Shown one piece after another: positions 20,673 through 32,181 of a DNA stretch of 64,000 nucleotides. The stretch comes from Nothophaeocryptopus gaeumannii (Eukaryota; Ascomycota; Dothideomycetes; Mycosphaerellales; Mycosphaerellaceae). The position numbers and the translations under genes were made by a program. The stretch covers positions 2,645,570 through 2,709,569 of the forward strand of contig JASISA010000010.1 in assembly GCA_031771865.1 (NCBI GenBank), written 5' to 3'. The notes beneath the pieces were generated by a model. The model was not told the origin of the DNA, searched no databases, and was given only the letters and a program-made list of their open reading frames with translations. Each line of letters begins with the position of its first letter. Position 1 is the stretch's first letter.

Positions 20673-22185
20673 ATGCGTCCCGCTACATTCTACAGGGCTG
20701 TCACTGTACTGTCGTCGACGCTTGCCCTGGCTGAAGGCCAAGCGAAGGCGCTTACGGCAGATACCTTCGCGCCATTCATTGAGGCACACAAGACAGCCTT
20801 GATCAATTGTGAGTACTCCAACATGTCAATGACGGGGTTTGAGCCTGACAGTCCACAGATGGATCGCCTTGGTGCGGACATTGCAAGCTCCTCAAGCCCA
20901 AGTATGATCAAGCTGCCGAGTTTCTTGCAGCCCACAACGTCAGCCTAACCACCGTGGACTGTACCATCGAACTCAGTCTTTGCGAACATGTCTCGGCTTA
21001 TCCTACCTTGAGAATATATCACGGCGACGTGAAAACATTCAAGCCTTACGAGGGGAAAAGAAGGGCTCCAGAAGGGTACGCCACGGATTCTCCATGCCCA
21101 ATTTAAACGTATACTCACTGTCTCGCAGCATTATTTCGTACATGACTAATGGGACATACCCAACGTTCATGCCAACAACTAGCACGAGTACTTCACGACC
21201 CACGAGACTTCCTTGGCGACCAAATCCGCTTGCAGACGCCACATCCCGAAACAGCGTTCTTCTCTCGTACGACAATCAGAGAGCGCTCGTGAAGCTAGAG
21301 CTCCCTGGATTTCCGTTCGGAACTGATGAGTCTCAAAGCCAGCGTACTGGTGTTGGCAGCTTCTCAAGTGCGGTCTTGCTCACATTTTCGATATCCGACA
21401 GTGGGCACCATTTGATGCTAAATGGCAAGCCCCTTGCACTGCAGATTCCTGATCCGTCTCGCCCACAGCTTCTCCGCGCTCCTCAGGTGCCAGTAGATTG
21501 GAATAACAGTGGAATCGATCTTGGAAGCAACAGTGACTTCGATGTATACTCTTCAGCACCCGACGACATTGCGCTACTGGACTACGATCTCAGCGCGCCC
21601 AGCCGAGACGACCCCAACATTGTCTATTACAATTACTATCCGGAAATTCATCTCAACTTGATCGGCGGAAGGACCGGAATGTTGGAACGACAACCAACCC
21701 TGCTGGACAGCATGGGCCAAAAGTGGATCAAGATCGAGCTGTTCGACCGCAATGTACCAAGAGTGTCAAATGATCCGAAGAGGGACTATGAAATTTCCAG
21801 GATCTCATTTGGTTCGAGGCAAGATAGAAGCAACGGCAGGCTTCCGCCGTATCGTGCTATGCGTCCACCGTATCGTGCTCCGCGCCCAGACGACAGAGCT
21901 TGCAATGCATTGAGTTGGAGATGTGGTGACATGAGCGACCCACCATACTATCAATACGTTTGGCATTCCAACTTCGACGAATATGGACGCATAGGATGCC
22001 TGAGGAGAAGGATGCTGATTTGGTGGGGAAAGATTTGGGCGGCATTTGTCAGCACGCCTCTTCACAAGTATGCTGTTGGTGCGATTGTGTTACTCTCGAT
22101 TATCAAGGCACATTCAATTTGGAGTGACAGAAAGCGAAGCCTTGATTTACGCGGCAATGAGTCTAACAAGGACGGAAAGGATTAA
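20673..22185 (+). CDS. PDI-type thioredoxin domain fused to a DUF7728-like membrane domain
   Basis: Three exons (20673-20808, 20859-21075, 21129-22185) join in phase for 469 residues. Signal peptide: MRPATFYRAVTVLSSTLALA. The first splice creates YGSPWCGHCKLLKPKYD, an intact thioredoxin active site (Cys51, Cys54). Typical PDI sequence follows: VDCTIELSLCEHVSAYPTLR, the cis-Pro and a strand motif. After the third exon begins (IISYM, still PDI-like) the protein changes to about 340 residues resembling fungal DUF7728: a PGFPFG motif, LLRAPQVP, and a C-terminal transmembrane helix KYAVGAIVLLSII. The rest of a normal PDI (second catalytic domain, KDEL-type end) is missing. It may be a true ER membrane fusion protein or two merged genes. 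The thioredoxin call is strong, the second domain tentative. Confidence 0.65.
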
Positions 22186-22739
22186 ACGCGTGGACTCTTG
22201 ACCATAGCCGGTGTCTTGAGGTCGAAACGCCCATTGAGTGGCTGCTGCAGTACATGAGAACTGTTGGTCCTGAGAACAATCATGGGTTTGCTTACAAATG
22301 CCGGTAAAAGACTGATGGCTGATTGAATGAACCGCGTAGCTGCAATGATGGTCCTGGCAACTTTCCGTGTTCAGACCACAGGAGCTTGGCTGGAAAGAAG
22401 AGTTGCTGAAGTCGTTCGAAGCAAACTTGGCGAAGCACAAGGCTCGTGGAGAGCCAGTGACCATGGGGCAGATCGAAACTCCCGAGGATCGTGTTCATAT
22501 CTCTTCGGTGGCCAGTATGATTGTGGCAATGGAGGGCGGCGCCGCGGAGGAGAATCAGCAGCCCAATGGTGGACAGGTATGAGAGCATTCACGGCGCGAG
22601 TAAAGACGTTATAGACTGCAATGCATATGATTTGGCGAACGGTAGACATCCAGCTTTCTCCTTTGCCTCGCTAGTGCGCCTGCATTGCCCTGGGCACTAA
22701 GATCATCTAGCATGGTAAAGGTCTCGACCATTCATCATC
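22186..22739 (+). other. intergenic with one short possible ORF
   Basis: 554 bp between the PDI-like gene and the MFS transporter. The plus-strand frame 22367-22582 reads like protein (GWKEELLKSFEANLAKHKAR, then RVHISSVASMIVAME) but has no ATG. I found no upstream exon that joins in phase. It could be a relic or the last exon of a small gene. I do not recognise it. Confidence 0.3.
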
Positions 22740-24354
22740 TTAGCACAAGTATCTGAAACCATTTGTTCCCTTCTCCAGTCCCTGCTGACCTTTTCGATTA
22801 TGATCAACACCACTGATTTTCATCTCAACATCCTCATCCTCTTCCATGTCCATCTTCGCATTCAACTTGACAAGATACTGCCTGAATCCGCATCCAACCA
22901 CACATGCCGCCCCAAGAATCGCAAAGCACGCCCCGAACGGTACCCTATAGTATGGTCCATACATGCTCCTCCAGATATACGTCCCAGGTATACTGCCTAC
23001 ATTCCCACACGCATTGATCAATCCAATCGCCACTGCTCTCTTGGCTGGCGGTCGAGGGATAGTGTTGGATATCCAAGCCAGAACCACAAAACCGCTCGCA
23101 TACCCCGTCGTCATTAAGAAGGTTGAGAGATACCGTGCTCCAATGTTATGGGTAGCCATCGAAATCGCATAACCGACGAGGCAGGCTACAGCGGGCCAGA
23201 GGTAGTGGTAGAATCGCTCGCCTGTACGGTCTGCATGCCATGCATTTGGTAGGCTTACAACGATGGTGAAGAGCCAGGGCGGGGCTGTAAGGAGGAGGGT
23301 CTTGGTTGTGTTGTAGCCCAGGGCTTGGGTGATTGTTGGGAAGAAGAAACTGAATGAGAGGCCCATGATGGTTAGGAAGTAGAGGGCTGCGAGGTACCAG
23401 ACTTTGGGGTCGAAGATTGCGAGTTTGAAACCTTTCCAGGAGGTCATTGACGAGTCGGAGTCGGATATGCCGATGTCTTTGATCAGACGGGCTTGAGCGA
23501 TGGCTGACTCTTGAGTGGAGAGCCAAATTGTTGTTGAGGGGTAGTCTGGGAGGATTGGGTAGGCGATTGCTGCGATGCCGACTGTGAGGACGCCTTCGAT
23601 CTGGTGACCCAGTCAGCCAAACCACTCCATCCAGAACAATCCCATCATCAAACTCACAATAAACATCCACCTCCACGCCCTAATTCCCCTCACACTCTCC
23701 ATATCACCCAAAATCCCCGCCGCAATCAACCCGCCAAACGCCTGCGCCGCCAAGTTCCCGGCATTTATCAAGGTCACCCTTAATTGCATCTCCCTTCTCG
23801 TATACCATCTCGACAAAAACATCAAACATCCCGGGAAGAAGGCCGCCTCAACACACCCCAAAAAGAACCGGCACATGATCGCCCCCACCGCATTGTGAGT
23901 AGCCGCCGTACATGCAGATATGACTCCCCAAGTTGCTACACATGAGCAGAGATACAAGCTCGGCTTGCTCACAGAATTCAAGATCATATTACTTGGTATC
24001 TGGAAAGATACATATCCAACCAGCAGGATGGAGATGCAGGTTTGGTATTCGACGTCGGAGAGATGGAGGTCGGATTCCAGGCCCTAGCAGATTAAATATA
24101 TGAGTAAGGGTTGATGATATGAGGTGGGTTGGCAAAGAAGGGAGGGCAAGCACCTTGAGTCTGGCATTTGCGAAATTATTCCTATCGATGAAGTTCAGAA
24201 TGAAGAGGATGATGATAACGGGAAAGATACGGATGTCGAGTTTACGAACGAGGTGTTTCTCTTGTTCGTCGGTCCAGGAGGATATGGTTCCGCCATCAGC
24301 GGTGTCCAGTGGACACTCTGTGTCTGTGATTGGGCATTTGGAGTCAGTAGCCAT
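22740..24354 (-). CDS. MFS transporter, anion:cation symporter (Dal5/allantoate permease type)
   Basis: Exons 24354-24154, 24083-23658 and 23600-22740 give 495 residues. The N-terminal cytoplasmic part ends LVRKLDIRIFPVI, followed by LFILNFIDRNNFANARLKG (first helix, D-R-x-N motif of the ACS family). RFFLGCVEAAFFPGCLMFLS, then RAWRWMFIIEGVLTVG over the second splice, are family signatures. About 12 membrane helices are expected. The apparent stop at about 23615 lies inside the 57-bp second intron (donor GTGAGT, branch CTGAC, acceptor CACCAG). Family members import allantoate, nicotinate, pantothenate, biotin or similar small anions. The substrate cannot be told from sequence. Confidence 0.92.
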
Positions 24355-24742
24355 TGTTGAGACCGAGAGGACGTGCTCAGTTGTGGTAGAAAATGGACAG
24401 GAAAAGTGAGGAAAGCACCAAACTCGTCCTCATTCGGCGTTTGGAAAAGTGTCTGAGGCTCTGAGCGATAGCAACCCACCAGATAATCGCTTCGAAGGAT
24501 CATGTTGCTTGCCGCGGCCAAAAGAGGTTGGCCTGCTGTGCCGATCATCCTGCAGCTCGGGTCCTCTCCGTATCATCAGTGTAACGATAGGCGTAGTCGG
24601 AGATCGGTATTCGCTGAGTAGAAGTATCGTTGAGAGGTTCGAAGAAGCCGTATCATCGGCCCGTAGAGCGCCTCTCTCGAATACTTAAAAATGGAAGTTT
24701 ACTGCATCCCAGTAACTGTACATGATTTATCTACTTCATGGT
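24355..24742. other. intergenic, no gene seen
   Basis: 388 bp between the MFS start and the Gpi1 stop, both minus strand. It presumably contains the transporter promoter. I see no repeat or RNA gene. Confidence 0.5.
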
Positions 24743-26988
24743 CTACTTACTCCACCAATACCCATTAGCCGCTTTCGCCTTGCTGTGAGTTTTCTTGCCG
24801 CCTCCGATCGTTCCATTCATGGAGTGTCCGTTTGCATGCGCCAATTCCGGAGGCTTGGTGTCGCTCGTGAGAAGCTGCCAGAGCTCGCCGATTGTTATTC
24901 GCTTGACCGGCAGCATGCTATACTGCAGACTGTACAGGTTCTTCCGGTGTATAGGCGGAACAAATTGTCCTGATACTAGACAGAGGAAGACGCGTGGGGA
25001 GAGATAGTGCTTCCTCAGTCGCTGGCCCAGTTGTGCGTATTGTGTAAATGTATGGGAAAGCGGCAATGTGATAGACTGTCAAAGGTCAGCTTTGCGCGTA
25101 ATAGGTGTGTGAGCGGTAAAGCGTACCTGCAGCTTGATGTATGAGGTCGGTGCTGTCGAACCCGTACGTCCAATGTCTGGCGATGCAGTAATCAACGCGC
25201 CAGGGGTATCTTGTAATTCAAACCGAATGCCGCCAGGTAAACGCCGAGGATCCTTCATGCGAAGCATCAATGCAAATAGAGGGAAGTGATTAAGGCAGGC
25301 CAGTACTGTATCCAGGGCGGCCTTTAACGCGATGATAGCCATCCTTGCTCCTGCAAAGGTAGCATAAAAGACAGCCACGGTTGGCAGCAAGAAGAACAGC
25401 AGTGTAAAGAGAATGGTACCCAGAAGCAGCTGATCCAGGTCATAGTCGCAGCTGTCGATGCGATGCCGCAGGACGTTGCGCTTCTTGCCACGGAAGAGGT
25501 GGAAGAGAGAGATGATGATTGTAAGCTGCCAGTTGTAGATACGGGCCGAGGCGATGTAGAAGCTGTAGATGTGCAGTGTGAGCAGGGACAGCAGATCTGA
25601 GATCATCGAGATTGGCAAGCTGGCTCCTGCGAAGCTAGAAATGCCAATCAGTCGAATAACATGAGGCAAGGCAGGCCGTAGCTGTGACATGCACCCGTTC
25701 CAGTAGTCAATAACCCATAGGAAGAGATCTCCGAGAAAGGTCGCCAGCTCCGTGTTCAGCTTCAGACCGGCTGGGTAGTCCATTAGCCAGATGAGCATCC
25801 TCTGCAAGCCCTCGATAGACCACCGAGTTAAGATGTTGTCCACGAAACTAACCACTGTGCTCACATTTTCAACAATGTAAGAGCCCAACGCGATGCCGAT
25901 GATCACGTCGTTGGCGACCAGCCACAAGCTATTAAAGAATCGGATGTAATCCGGATGGCTGTTGGTGATGCTCTCCCAATTGTTTCGCCTTTCATGAAGT
26001 GTGATGTATTGATCAGGCCAGTAGCAAAACTGTTGCAATCTGATGTCAAGTTGCTGCGCCGTAGCCGATACGTCTTTCAAGGCAGCTCTGCCAGTGGGTC
26101 TCCAAGCCAGGAACAGAAGCATGGCTTCGGCACCCACGCGGAGCACCATGAGGTACAAGATGAACATCTGCGAGAGAAATGGCCATACAGTCTGGTTGAA
26201 GGTCTTCTTCGATTGCAGCTGAAGGTAGTCCCGGAAATTCGTCGCAGACTCCACAACACGCTCACCGACGCTCAAGGCTCTTTTGATCTTTACGCCGACC
26301 ATGCCAATGTTTTCTTGCATCAGCGCGTCCAGCTCGGCGGAGCAGTTGATCTGTGTGATGATCGATTGCAAGGCCAGCTCCTTCTGTGTTCTCGGACGCC
26401 TGATGACCGTGTGCTGCTTCAGTTTCTCGACCAGACGCTCTCTTCTCTTCCTCTCCTTTTCAGCATCTTCGTCGATCCTATCGGAGGATGTGACACTGCC
26501 AAGTATACCTCGCTGATCTCCGAGTGATAGCGAGATCGGGATAAGGGAAAGGTATTGCATTCGCTTCGGATTTGGACGATCGAAAACGACGACCTGGATC
26601 GTGATAGGAGCGTCTCGAGGGCAATCGACTCTGGGAAGGTTTGTCTTCGGAAGAGTCTGCAGCGACAGGTATTTTGGGTCGAAGGTGGTTACCGCAGTCT
26701 CGGAATCCAGCATGCCCAGGACTTGCAACTGCTGTTCGCCGCAGTGGACGAAGATCTTGTCAACGGAGTGCGGGCTCCCTCTGAAGAGAGAGCGCATACG
26801 CAAAGCATACTCAACATTGCGAGCCTGAGCAGATATTAGCCTTGTATATCACAGCTCGTGGGCAGATGTCGTACATCTACTCCCTGTAGAATGCCCACAA
26901 CCAGGACATCAAGCTCCGAGTTTCTCCATCCTACTAATACACCGGGTATTCCATCTCTTGGCGCATCCGAGGGCCAGAATACGCGCAT
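24743..26988 (-). CDS. gpi1: GPI-GlcNAc transferase complex subunit Gpi1 (PIG-Q)
   Basis: Exons 26988-26875, 26824-25127 and 25075-24743 join in phase to 714 residues. Exon 1 begins MRVFWPSDAPRDGIPGVLVG, the usual fungal Gpi1 start. The second half is a polytopic membrane domain with NTELATFLGDLFLWVIDYWN, then HLFRGKKRNVLRHRIDSCDY, a Gpi1/PIG-Q hallmark (PF05024). After the last intron, SLQYSMLPVKRITIGELW completes the domain. Gpi1 stabilises the ER complex that adds GlcNAc to phosphatidylinositol, the first step of GPI-anchor synthesis; the HsbA-like protein in this window would use that pathway. Exon 1 is short and easily missed. Length fits filamentous-fungal homologues. Confidence 0.93.
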
Positions 26989-27049
26989 CAACCCATGATT
27001 GCGGGTGGTCATGCTCCCATTGCGAAAGCGCTCGTGTGATCGATTGGGG

Positions 27050-27446
27050 TTAGAAGGAGCCGCGGCGTCTGAGCTGTTCGCGGGCGGAGATGCCAGCGTC
27101 TTTTGTACGAGGGTGCTGGCGTTTGTCAGACTGTAATCTCTGCAGTGCGAAGATATCCTGCGGACTGACTAGCTCCGACTCGCGTGCTGCAATGCGCTCG
27201 ATGGGTATTAGGAGACCGACGAAGAAGATGGAGAGGATCGCGAAGCCTTTGGCGGCGCGTGTCTTGTCGCATGGTATCAGTAACGGAATCCAATGGCTCT
27301 TATGATGTGAGTAGTTGTGATCATACAATTACTCCGTGGTCCCAGGCAAAGATAGCCAGCTCATACAGTTGCGTGACCAAGTCCCAGCGCGCGGTGATGT
27401 AGCCAGCTAGGAATATGCCAAACGTCAAGACCGAGACAGGGTGCAT
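27050..27446 (-). CDS. small membrane protein, unknown
   Basis: Exons 27446-27327 and 27262-27050 (donor GTATGA, branch CTGAT, acceptor ACAAG; 64-bp intron) give 110 residues. It starts MHPVSVLTFGIFLAGYITAR, a hydrophobic segment that is either a transmembrane helix or an uncleaved signal. A second hydrophobic stretch follows the splice (GFAILSIFFVGLLIPIERIA). A polar, basic C-terminal tail ends REQLRRRGSF. The stop is 61 bp from the Gpi1 start. I do not recognise the family. The phase-keeping intron between two hydrophobic exons supports a real gene. Confidence 0.6.
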
Positions 27447-27840
27447 ATGGCCCGAAGATCATACTCGAACTCGCATACAGTCGCGGAGAGATCGCCGTCG
27501 GTGGTCTTGTGCGGCGGCGTGGTGGGTGAGGGAGATGGTGCCTCGGTGGTGGTGGATCGACTCGAGCTTCAATGCCGACGCGCGTATGCCAAGGCGGCGG
27601 AGGAAGTGCTGGTGGCGCGAAGTCGTTGAGCAGAAAGTGTCACAATCAGTATGTGAGGCATAGAGACGTGTCGGACGTCGTGCCTGCCGCCATTGCGAGC
27701 GTCGGAGCTTGGAGGTGGAGGTGGAAGTGGGACTTCGCGAAGTGCAAGAACGAAGAAGGGGAAGCAACGAGGGCAAGGGCAAGCAAAGCAAGCCGCGGAA
27801 TTGGGCCCGTGCCTCTTCACGAGATCCGACATGTCCAAAC
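27447..27840. other. intergenic, no gene seen
   Basis: 394 bp between two small minus-strand genes. Long open frames on both strands here are arginine/serine-rich and mutually overlapping, with no domain features, so I treat them as composition artefacts. Confidence 0.45.
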
Positions 27841-28257
27841 TCAGAATAATATCCCACCTCGAACTTCCACCGTCCCGGGACACTTCCCTAAGGAACATTC
27901 ATCAACCGCCACTGGAATCGCCAAAAGGGTAGCAAAGACACGAAGAATCGACGCGACATACTGCAAGGAGCCAACATATGCCCAGATACTGGCAGCGGCG
28001 CAAAACGCATCAAACCCTGCATGTCCGAATCCACGAGTGAATAACGAGCGAATGAAGGGAGACGCACCCAGCGCGAAGCCCAAGGACCAGATCTCAGGCC
28101 ACGAGCGAGCCTAATCCGCAACATGAGACATCATTTGCTGCTGCGCGTACGGTAGAACCTGACGCTCATCCAGCGTCCTTGGCGCAACTCGAAGCATAAA
28201 GGCCAGGAGTGGCGGCTTGACGCGCTCATCTGGTTCACTCTCCTCGCCTGTGACCAT
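27841..28257 (-). CDS. small hydrophobic protein, unknown; start overlaps Nup42 start
   Basis: Candidate exons 28257-28159 and 28110-27841 give 122 residues. A 48-bp intron (donor GTTCTA, acceptor GATTAG) is needed to avoid an in-frame TAG at about 28111; these splice signals are weak, so the structure is uncertain. The second exon is hydrophobic (SIWAYVGSLQYVASILRVFA, then LLAIPVAVDE). Met at 28257 would overlap the ATG of Nup42 on the other strand, so the start at 28197 (MLRVAPRTLDE) is a sensible alternative. I do not recognise the family. Confidence 0.4.
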
Positions 28258-30271
28258 GACGATCTGCAAATTCTTCCAGCAGGGAAACTGCAGAAATGGG
28301 AACAACTGTCGATTCGAACATCACGTCCAAAATCGACCACAAGAAAACCGATTCGATGCCCTTTCGAATCAAAGGAGTGGGGGTGGCGGTGGTGGTGGTG
28401 CCAGCAGCGGCGGCGGCTTCGGATCTGCCAGAAGTTCGAGCAATGGTGAATAGTCAGAATCACCTTCCTGAAACATCGAGGCTAACAGGAATTCAGGATT
28501 GGGCATCGTGGCCGATGACGAGGCTGACGCTATCTGGTGGGACTTGACGCCATCCAACGTGTCGAAAGGTCAAAGACCGATATATCCCTTCTCGTGCTAT
28601 GGACCAGGGCGAAATGCCCCCAAGCAGTTGATTGAGGGTGATGTTGAGATGAGCCCCGAAGAGCTCCGCCTGAAGCACTACGAGTTGGTAGGGCAAGCCA
28701 AGAATCAGGACGAGTTCAATCAGCTCACTCAGCAATTTGTGTGTACCATCACTGTTTCCTGAGGAATCTCCTGCAGCGCTAACCTTCGTGATCAGCAACA
28801 TCAATACCAGCAAATGCTGCATGGACTTGAGGCCAAGAGCAAAACTATATTGGATAATCTCAATGATGCCGTTAACTTCTTGCAAGACACATCTCCGCCG
28901 AATCGACGAGACCAGATCATCGATCCAGGTCGTGAAGGAAGTATGAGTAGGCCGATCCCATCACAGTCCACTCCGTCTGGAGGCTTTGGCCAACCAGCAC
29001 AGTCCACAGGTGGATTTGGCACTCAGTCGGGCCCAGCTTTTGGCACGCCTTCAGCGTTTGGCTCAGCAGCACCTAAAACTGCGTCTGGATTTGGTGCGCC
29101 TTCTGTTCTAGGCCACAACTCGGCTTTTGGAAGGCCTTCGCCAATGGGTAGTGGCGGCGGCGGCGGCGGCGGCGCATTTGGACAGCCATCAGCACTGGGT
29201 GCTGGATCAAGTACCGGCTTTGGGACGCCATCACCCCTGGGACAGAGACCGACCGCATTTGGTGGCGGGCAGCAACAACAGCAGACTCCTGCTTTCGGCC
29301 AGGCCTCTCAACCATCTGGAGGAGGAGGAGGTTTTGGTGCTCCCACTCAGCCAGCGTTCGGTCAGACTGGATTCGGTGGGGCTTCGAAGCCAGCATTCGG
29401 TCAGACTTCATTTGGCGCAAGTTCCCAGCAATCAGCGACTGGATTCGGCGGAGCTTCGAAACCTGCCTTTGGCCAGACTGGGCTCGGTAGCAGCTCGCAA
29501 CAACACTCAACGGCCTTCGGTGGTGGTCAGCAACAACCAACCGCACCATTCGGCGGAGCTCAACAGCAACCGTCGCTTTTCGCGGCAGCAACACAGACTC
29601 CCCAACAAGCGCAAACAGGAGGCTCAGCCTTCGGGCAACCGTCTGCTTTTGGTGCGGCAATACAGACACCTCAGCCAGCACAAACTGGAGGATTGGCCTT
29701 TGGTCAACCCTCAGCTTTCGGCGCGAAGAACACATCTCCTTTCGGGCAACCGGCAGCGAACAGCCCTTTCGGCTCAGCCCAACAAAGGCAGCCTGCTGCC
29801 TCAGGAGGAGGATTTGGCACAACTTCCTCCCTCAACAAACCAATCCCGTTTACAACATCCACTCAAAGCGGCGGCTTCGGCACACCCTCCAGCAATGCAG
29901 CCCCCACACCCACGCCCGCACCCCAACAGCCTCAGCAGAGCACCGCAATGCCAACCCACTGGAAAGGCCAACCAATTCACTTCCTCGACGGCGGCGCCAA
30001 GCACGAAGCAAAAGACATCCCCTGCATCCAAGTTCCCCTCAATCCACCCCAAAACGATAAAACGCACTTCTTCCAACGGATCTGGTTCCCCAAAGGACCT
30101 CCACAGGCTCCCGAGGCGGATGTCGAGGCGCCGGCGGACGTTTACCAAGATCCCAAAGTCGGTCCACAATTGCAGGAGATGTACGCTTATCTGAAGGAAC
30201 ATGGGGAGTTTCAGGATGGGATTATGCCGGAGATGCCGCCGAAGAGGGAATGGGTTGATTTTGATTTTTGA
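28256..30271 (+). CDS. nup42: FG-nucleoporin Nup42 with CCCH zinc finger
   Basis: Three exons (28256-28445, 28497-28738, 28796-30271) give 635 residues. It opens with MTICKFFQQGNCRNGNNCRF, a CCCH zinc finger of the Nup42/Rip1/NUPL2 type. A glycine-rich linker, then a helical part (LRLKHYELVGQAKNQDEF and a coiled-coil-like region) follow. The middle is a long FG-repeat domain with many GFG/FG units and polyglutamine. The conserved C-terminal tail ends PPKREWVDFDF. Nup42 sits on the cytoplasmic face of the nuclear pore and helps Gle1/Dbp5 in mRNA export. The two 5' introns are in phase and restore the finger-to-coil continuity. Fungal relatives include Amo1. Confidence 0.9.
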
Positions 30272-30627
30272 AGAAGCAGGGAGTTGACGATGGGTGGCAT
30301 TGCAAGAAAGATATGAAAGGATGTGTATGAGAAGAAAAAGAGTTGAAAGAGATGAAGGCAGGCGATGCAGTTTCAGACGGATAGATTCCGTGTATGCATT
30401 CCGTCGTCTGCTATACAAGGGTCGGATTCGAAAAGAAAGCGCTCCTAAGGCTCGCCGGCTTCGCGTGAGTCAAGATCAAAACTGCACAGGTCCAACTCAG
30501 TAAAAATCCTTCCCACGCGCACTCATTAGCGTCGCTGCTGTTGATGATCGCAAACTCCAGAGAAACTCCATTATCCCTTGTCGCTCCCATTCCATCACAT
30601 CGTAACGTATTATCAGTGTATAAACTC
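30272..30627. other. 3' intergenic between convergent genes
   Basis: 356 bp between the Nup42 and Bsd2 stops. It should hold both 3' UTRs. No coding signal or repeat is seen. Confidence 0.5.
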
Positions 30628-31765
30628 CTAGACGCTTTGCTCAGGTCGCTCGTTGTTGGCAACAACTGCGACGCCCAGACCTCTGTCAGGCGAGGACCGC
30701 ACAAGAGCCTCTTGCCGCCTTGCCTTCATGAAGTCTGAGACGGCTCGAATTAGAATGAACCAACCAACGATCATGAGAGCGTATGATAGCCAGTCGCTCG
30801 AGGATAGTCCTACGTGTGCTGACCCAGGTCCGCCATCTCCTGCTACTTGACTGGGATCGAAGTCGTGTGCATTTGGATCATCCGGTATCCCGTCTACAGG
30901 AGCGCCGTTTGGTACGCCAGGATCGGAGGCTCCAGGCCCGGGCACGGAAGCAGCATATCGCATTTGAAATCCATATTGTACGAGTGTGATTCCAAGACCT
31001 GCTCTGGACCCGTTTTTTGCCGCGTGTGTAGTGTGCAGAAGGTAGGTGAGAAGAAATCCAATGAGCTGGAAGGACATGGAGATCAGAGCGTTCCAGATGA
31101 AGCTGAATAAGCTGCCGACCAGCAGACCGTCCACGAAGACATCGTCCGGATTCCCTGTTGTGTGGTATGGCGAAAGAACGGTTGTCTCCCAGTAAGGAGG
31201 TGTCGCATCAGCCGCAGCCTGTTCGTATGTCGGGGGTTTCTCATCCACGTCATCTCCAGCCCTCGGCTTCGCGTTCAAATTTGCCCATACGCCATCGTTT
31301 TGGCCGGCGCCGATTACTCGGCCGCTGGATGAGCCTGGCACGAACGAGGGTATCTGTGTTGTTTGCCTCTGCGGGCCATCGGGTCTTGGCGGATTGCCGG
31401 TCGCCGCTCCTTCATGGCTTGTCTCCGCGCCACTGTTCACCAGCAGCCGCCTTCGGTCATGGCTGTCCTCATCGTCATCCTCATCATCTGACGGCGCATC
31501 GAATGCATCCTCCATTGTGCGCTCCTGTTCGGTTCGGGGCTGAGAGAGGGTGTCGTCGCGCGACGTCCGGCGGGAGGAGTTTCGAGAGCGGAAGGACGGC
31601 GGAGGTGAGTTGGGAATAGGTATGGGGGCGCGCGATTCTACATGGTCGTGTTCGTCGTGTGCGGCGACCTGGAGACATGGCATGTTAGTTGAACTGCGTT
31701 GTGATGTTTGGGTGCTTGAGGGGCGAGGAGGCAGGCGCTTGTACACGTACACGCTGGTAGCTCAT
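30628..31765 (-). CDS. bsd2: metal homeostasis protein Bsd2 (NDFIP family ubiquitin-ligase adaptor)
   Basis: A 15-nt first exon (31765-31751, MSYQR) splices via GTACGT to exon 2 (31668-30628) for 351 residues. After an acidic, Ser-rich N-terminal part come PPTY in EKPPTYEQ and PPYW, WW-binding motifs that recruit the Rsp5/Nedd4 ligase. Three membrane segments follow: GLLVGSLFSFIWNALISMSF, FQLIGFLLTYLLHTTHA, and one near DWLSYALMIVGWFILIRAV. This layout is that of Bsd2/NDFIP (PF10176), which directs metal transporters and other membrane proteins to vacuolar sorting. The unspliced frame can start further right (MYVYKR...), but the tiny exon gives the better start. Confidence 0.88.
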
Positions 31766-32181
31766 GTCGGTCGCGATGCTGTACTGTAGCGTCCAGGTGG
31801 ATGGAGGTCCTCCAGCGGTGCAAGGATTATCTGCAGCTGATATGTTCGTGTCGGGGCGGTGGAGGAGTAGTTGTAGTTGTAGTTATGTAGGGAGGGGAAA
31901 GTCGTCAGTCACAGGTGATGGCAGGTGATGGTCAGGCGTGAGGCGTGAGGTGGCGGTGTTGCTCGGATCGGACTTTGACTTTCACGAACCCCGGCTGTCA
32001 TCAACGCCAAGCCACGCGTGCTTCCAGGCTTCTCGCTGTTTCTCTCTGAAGAACAATTGTATACACATTGACATTTGATACAAGCATCAAAATACGCCAC
32101 ACACGCTGCGGAATAGTGAGAACAGACGTCAGTTGATGCATCACACTGTGCAAGACATTGTGCGACGACATGTTATCAACC
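31766..32181. promoter_or_regulatory. shared divergent promoter region of bsd2 and efm5
   Basis: About 416 bp between two divergent starts. No specific element is recognised; the assignment is positional. Confidence 0.45.

Noticed and set aside
23601..23657. In-frame stop codon in the MFS transporter
   Set aside because: It falls in a 57-bp intron with GTGAGT donor, CTGAC branch and CAG acceptor; splicing gives the expected WMFIIEGVLTVG sequence.
29073..30418. Long overlapping frames on both strands in the FG-repeat region
   Set aside because: The repetitive low-complexity FG sequence produces open shadow frames; only the Nup42 frame has conserved ends.
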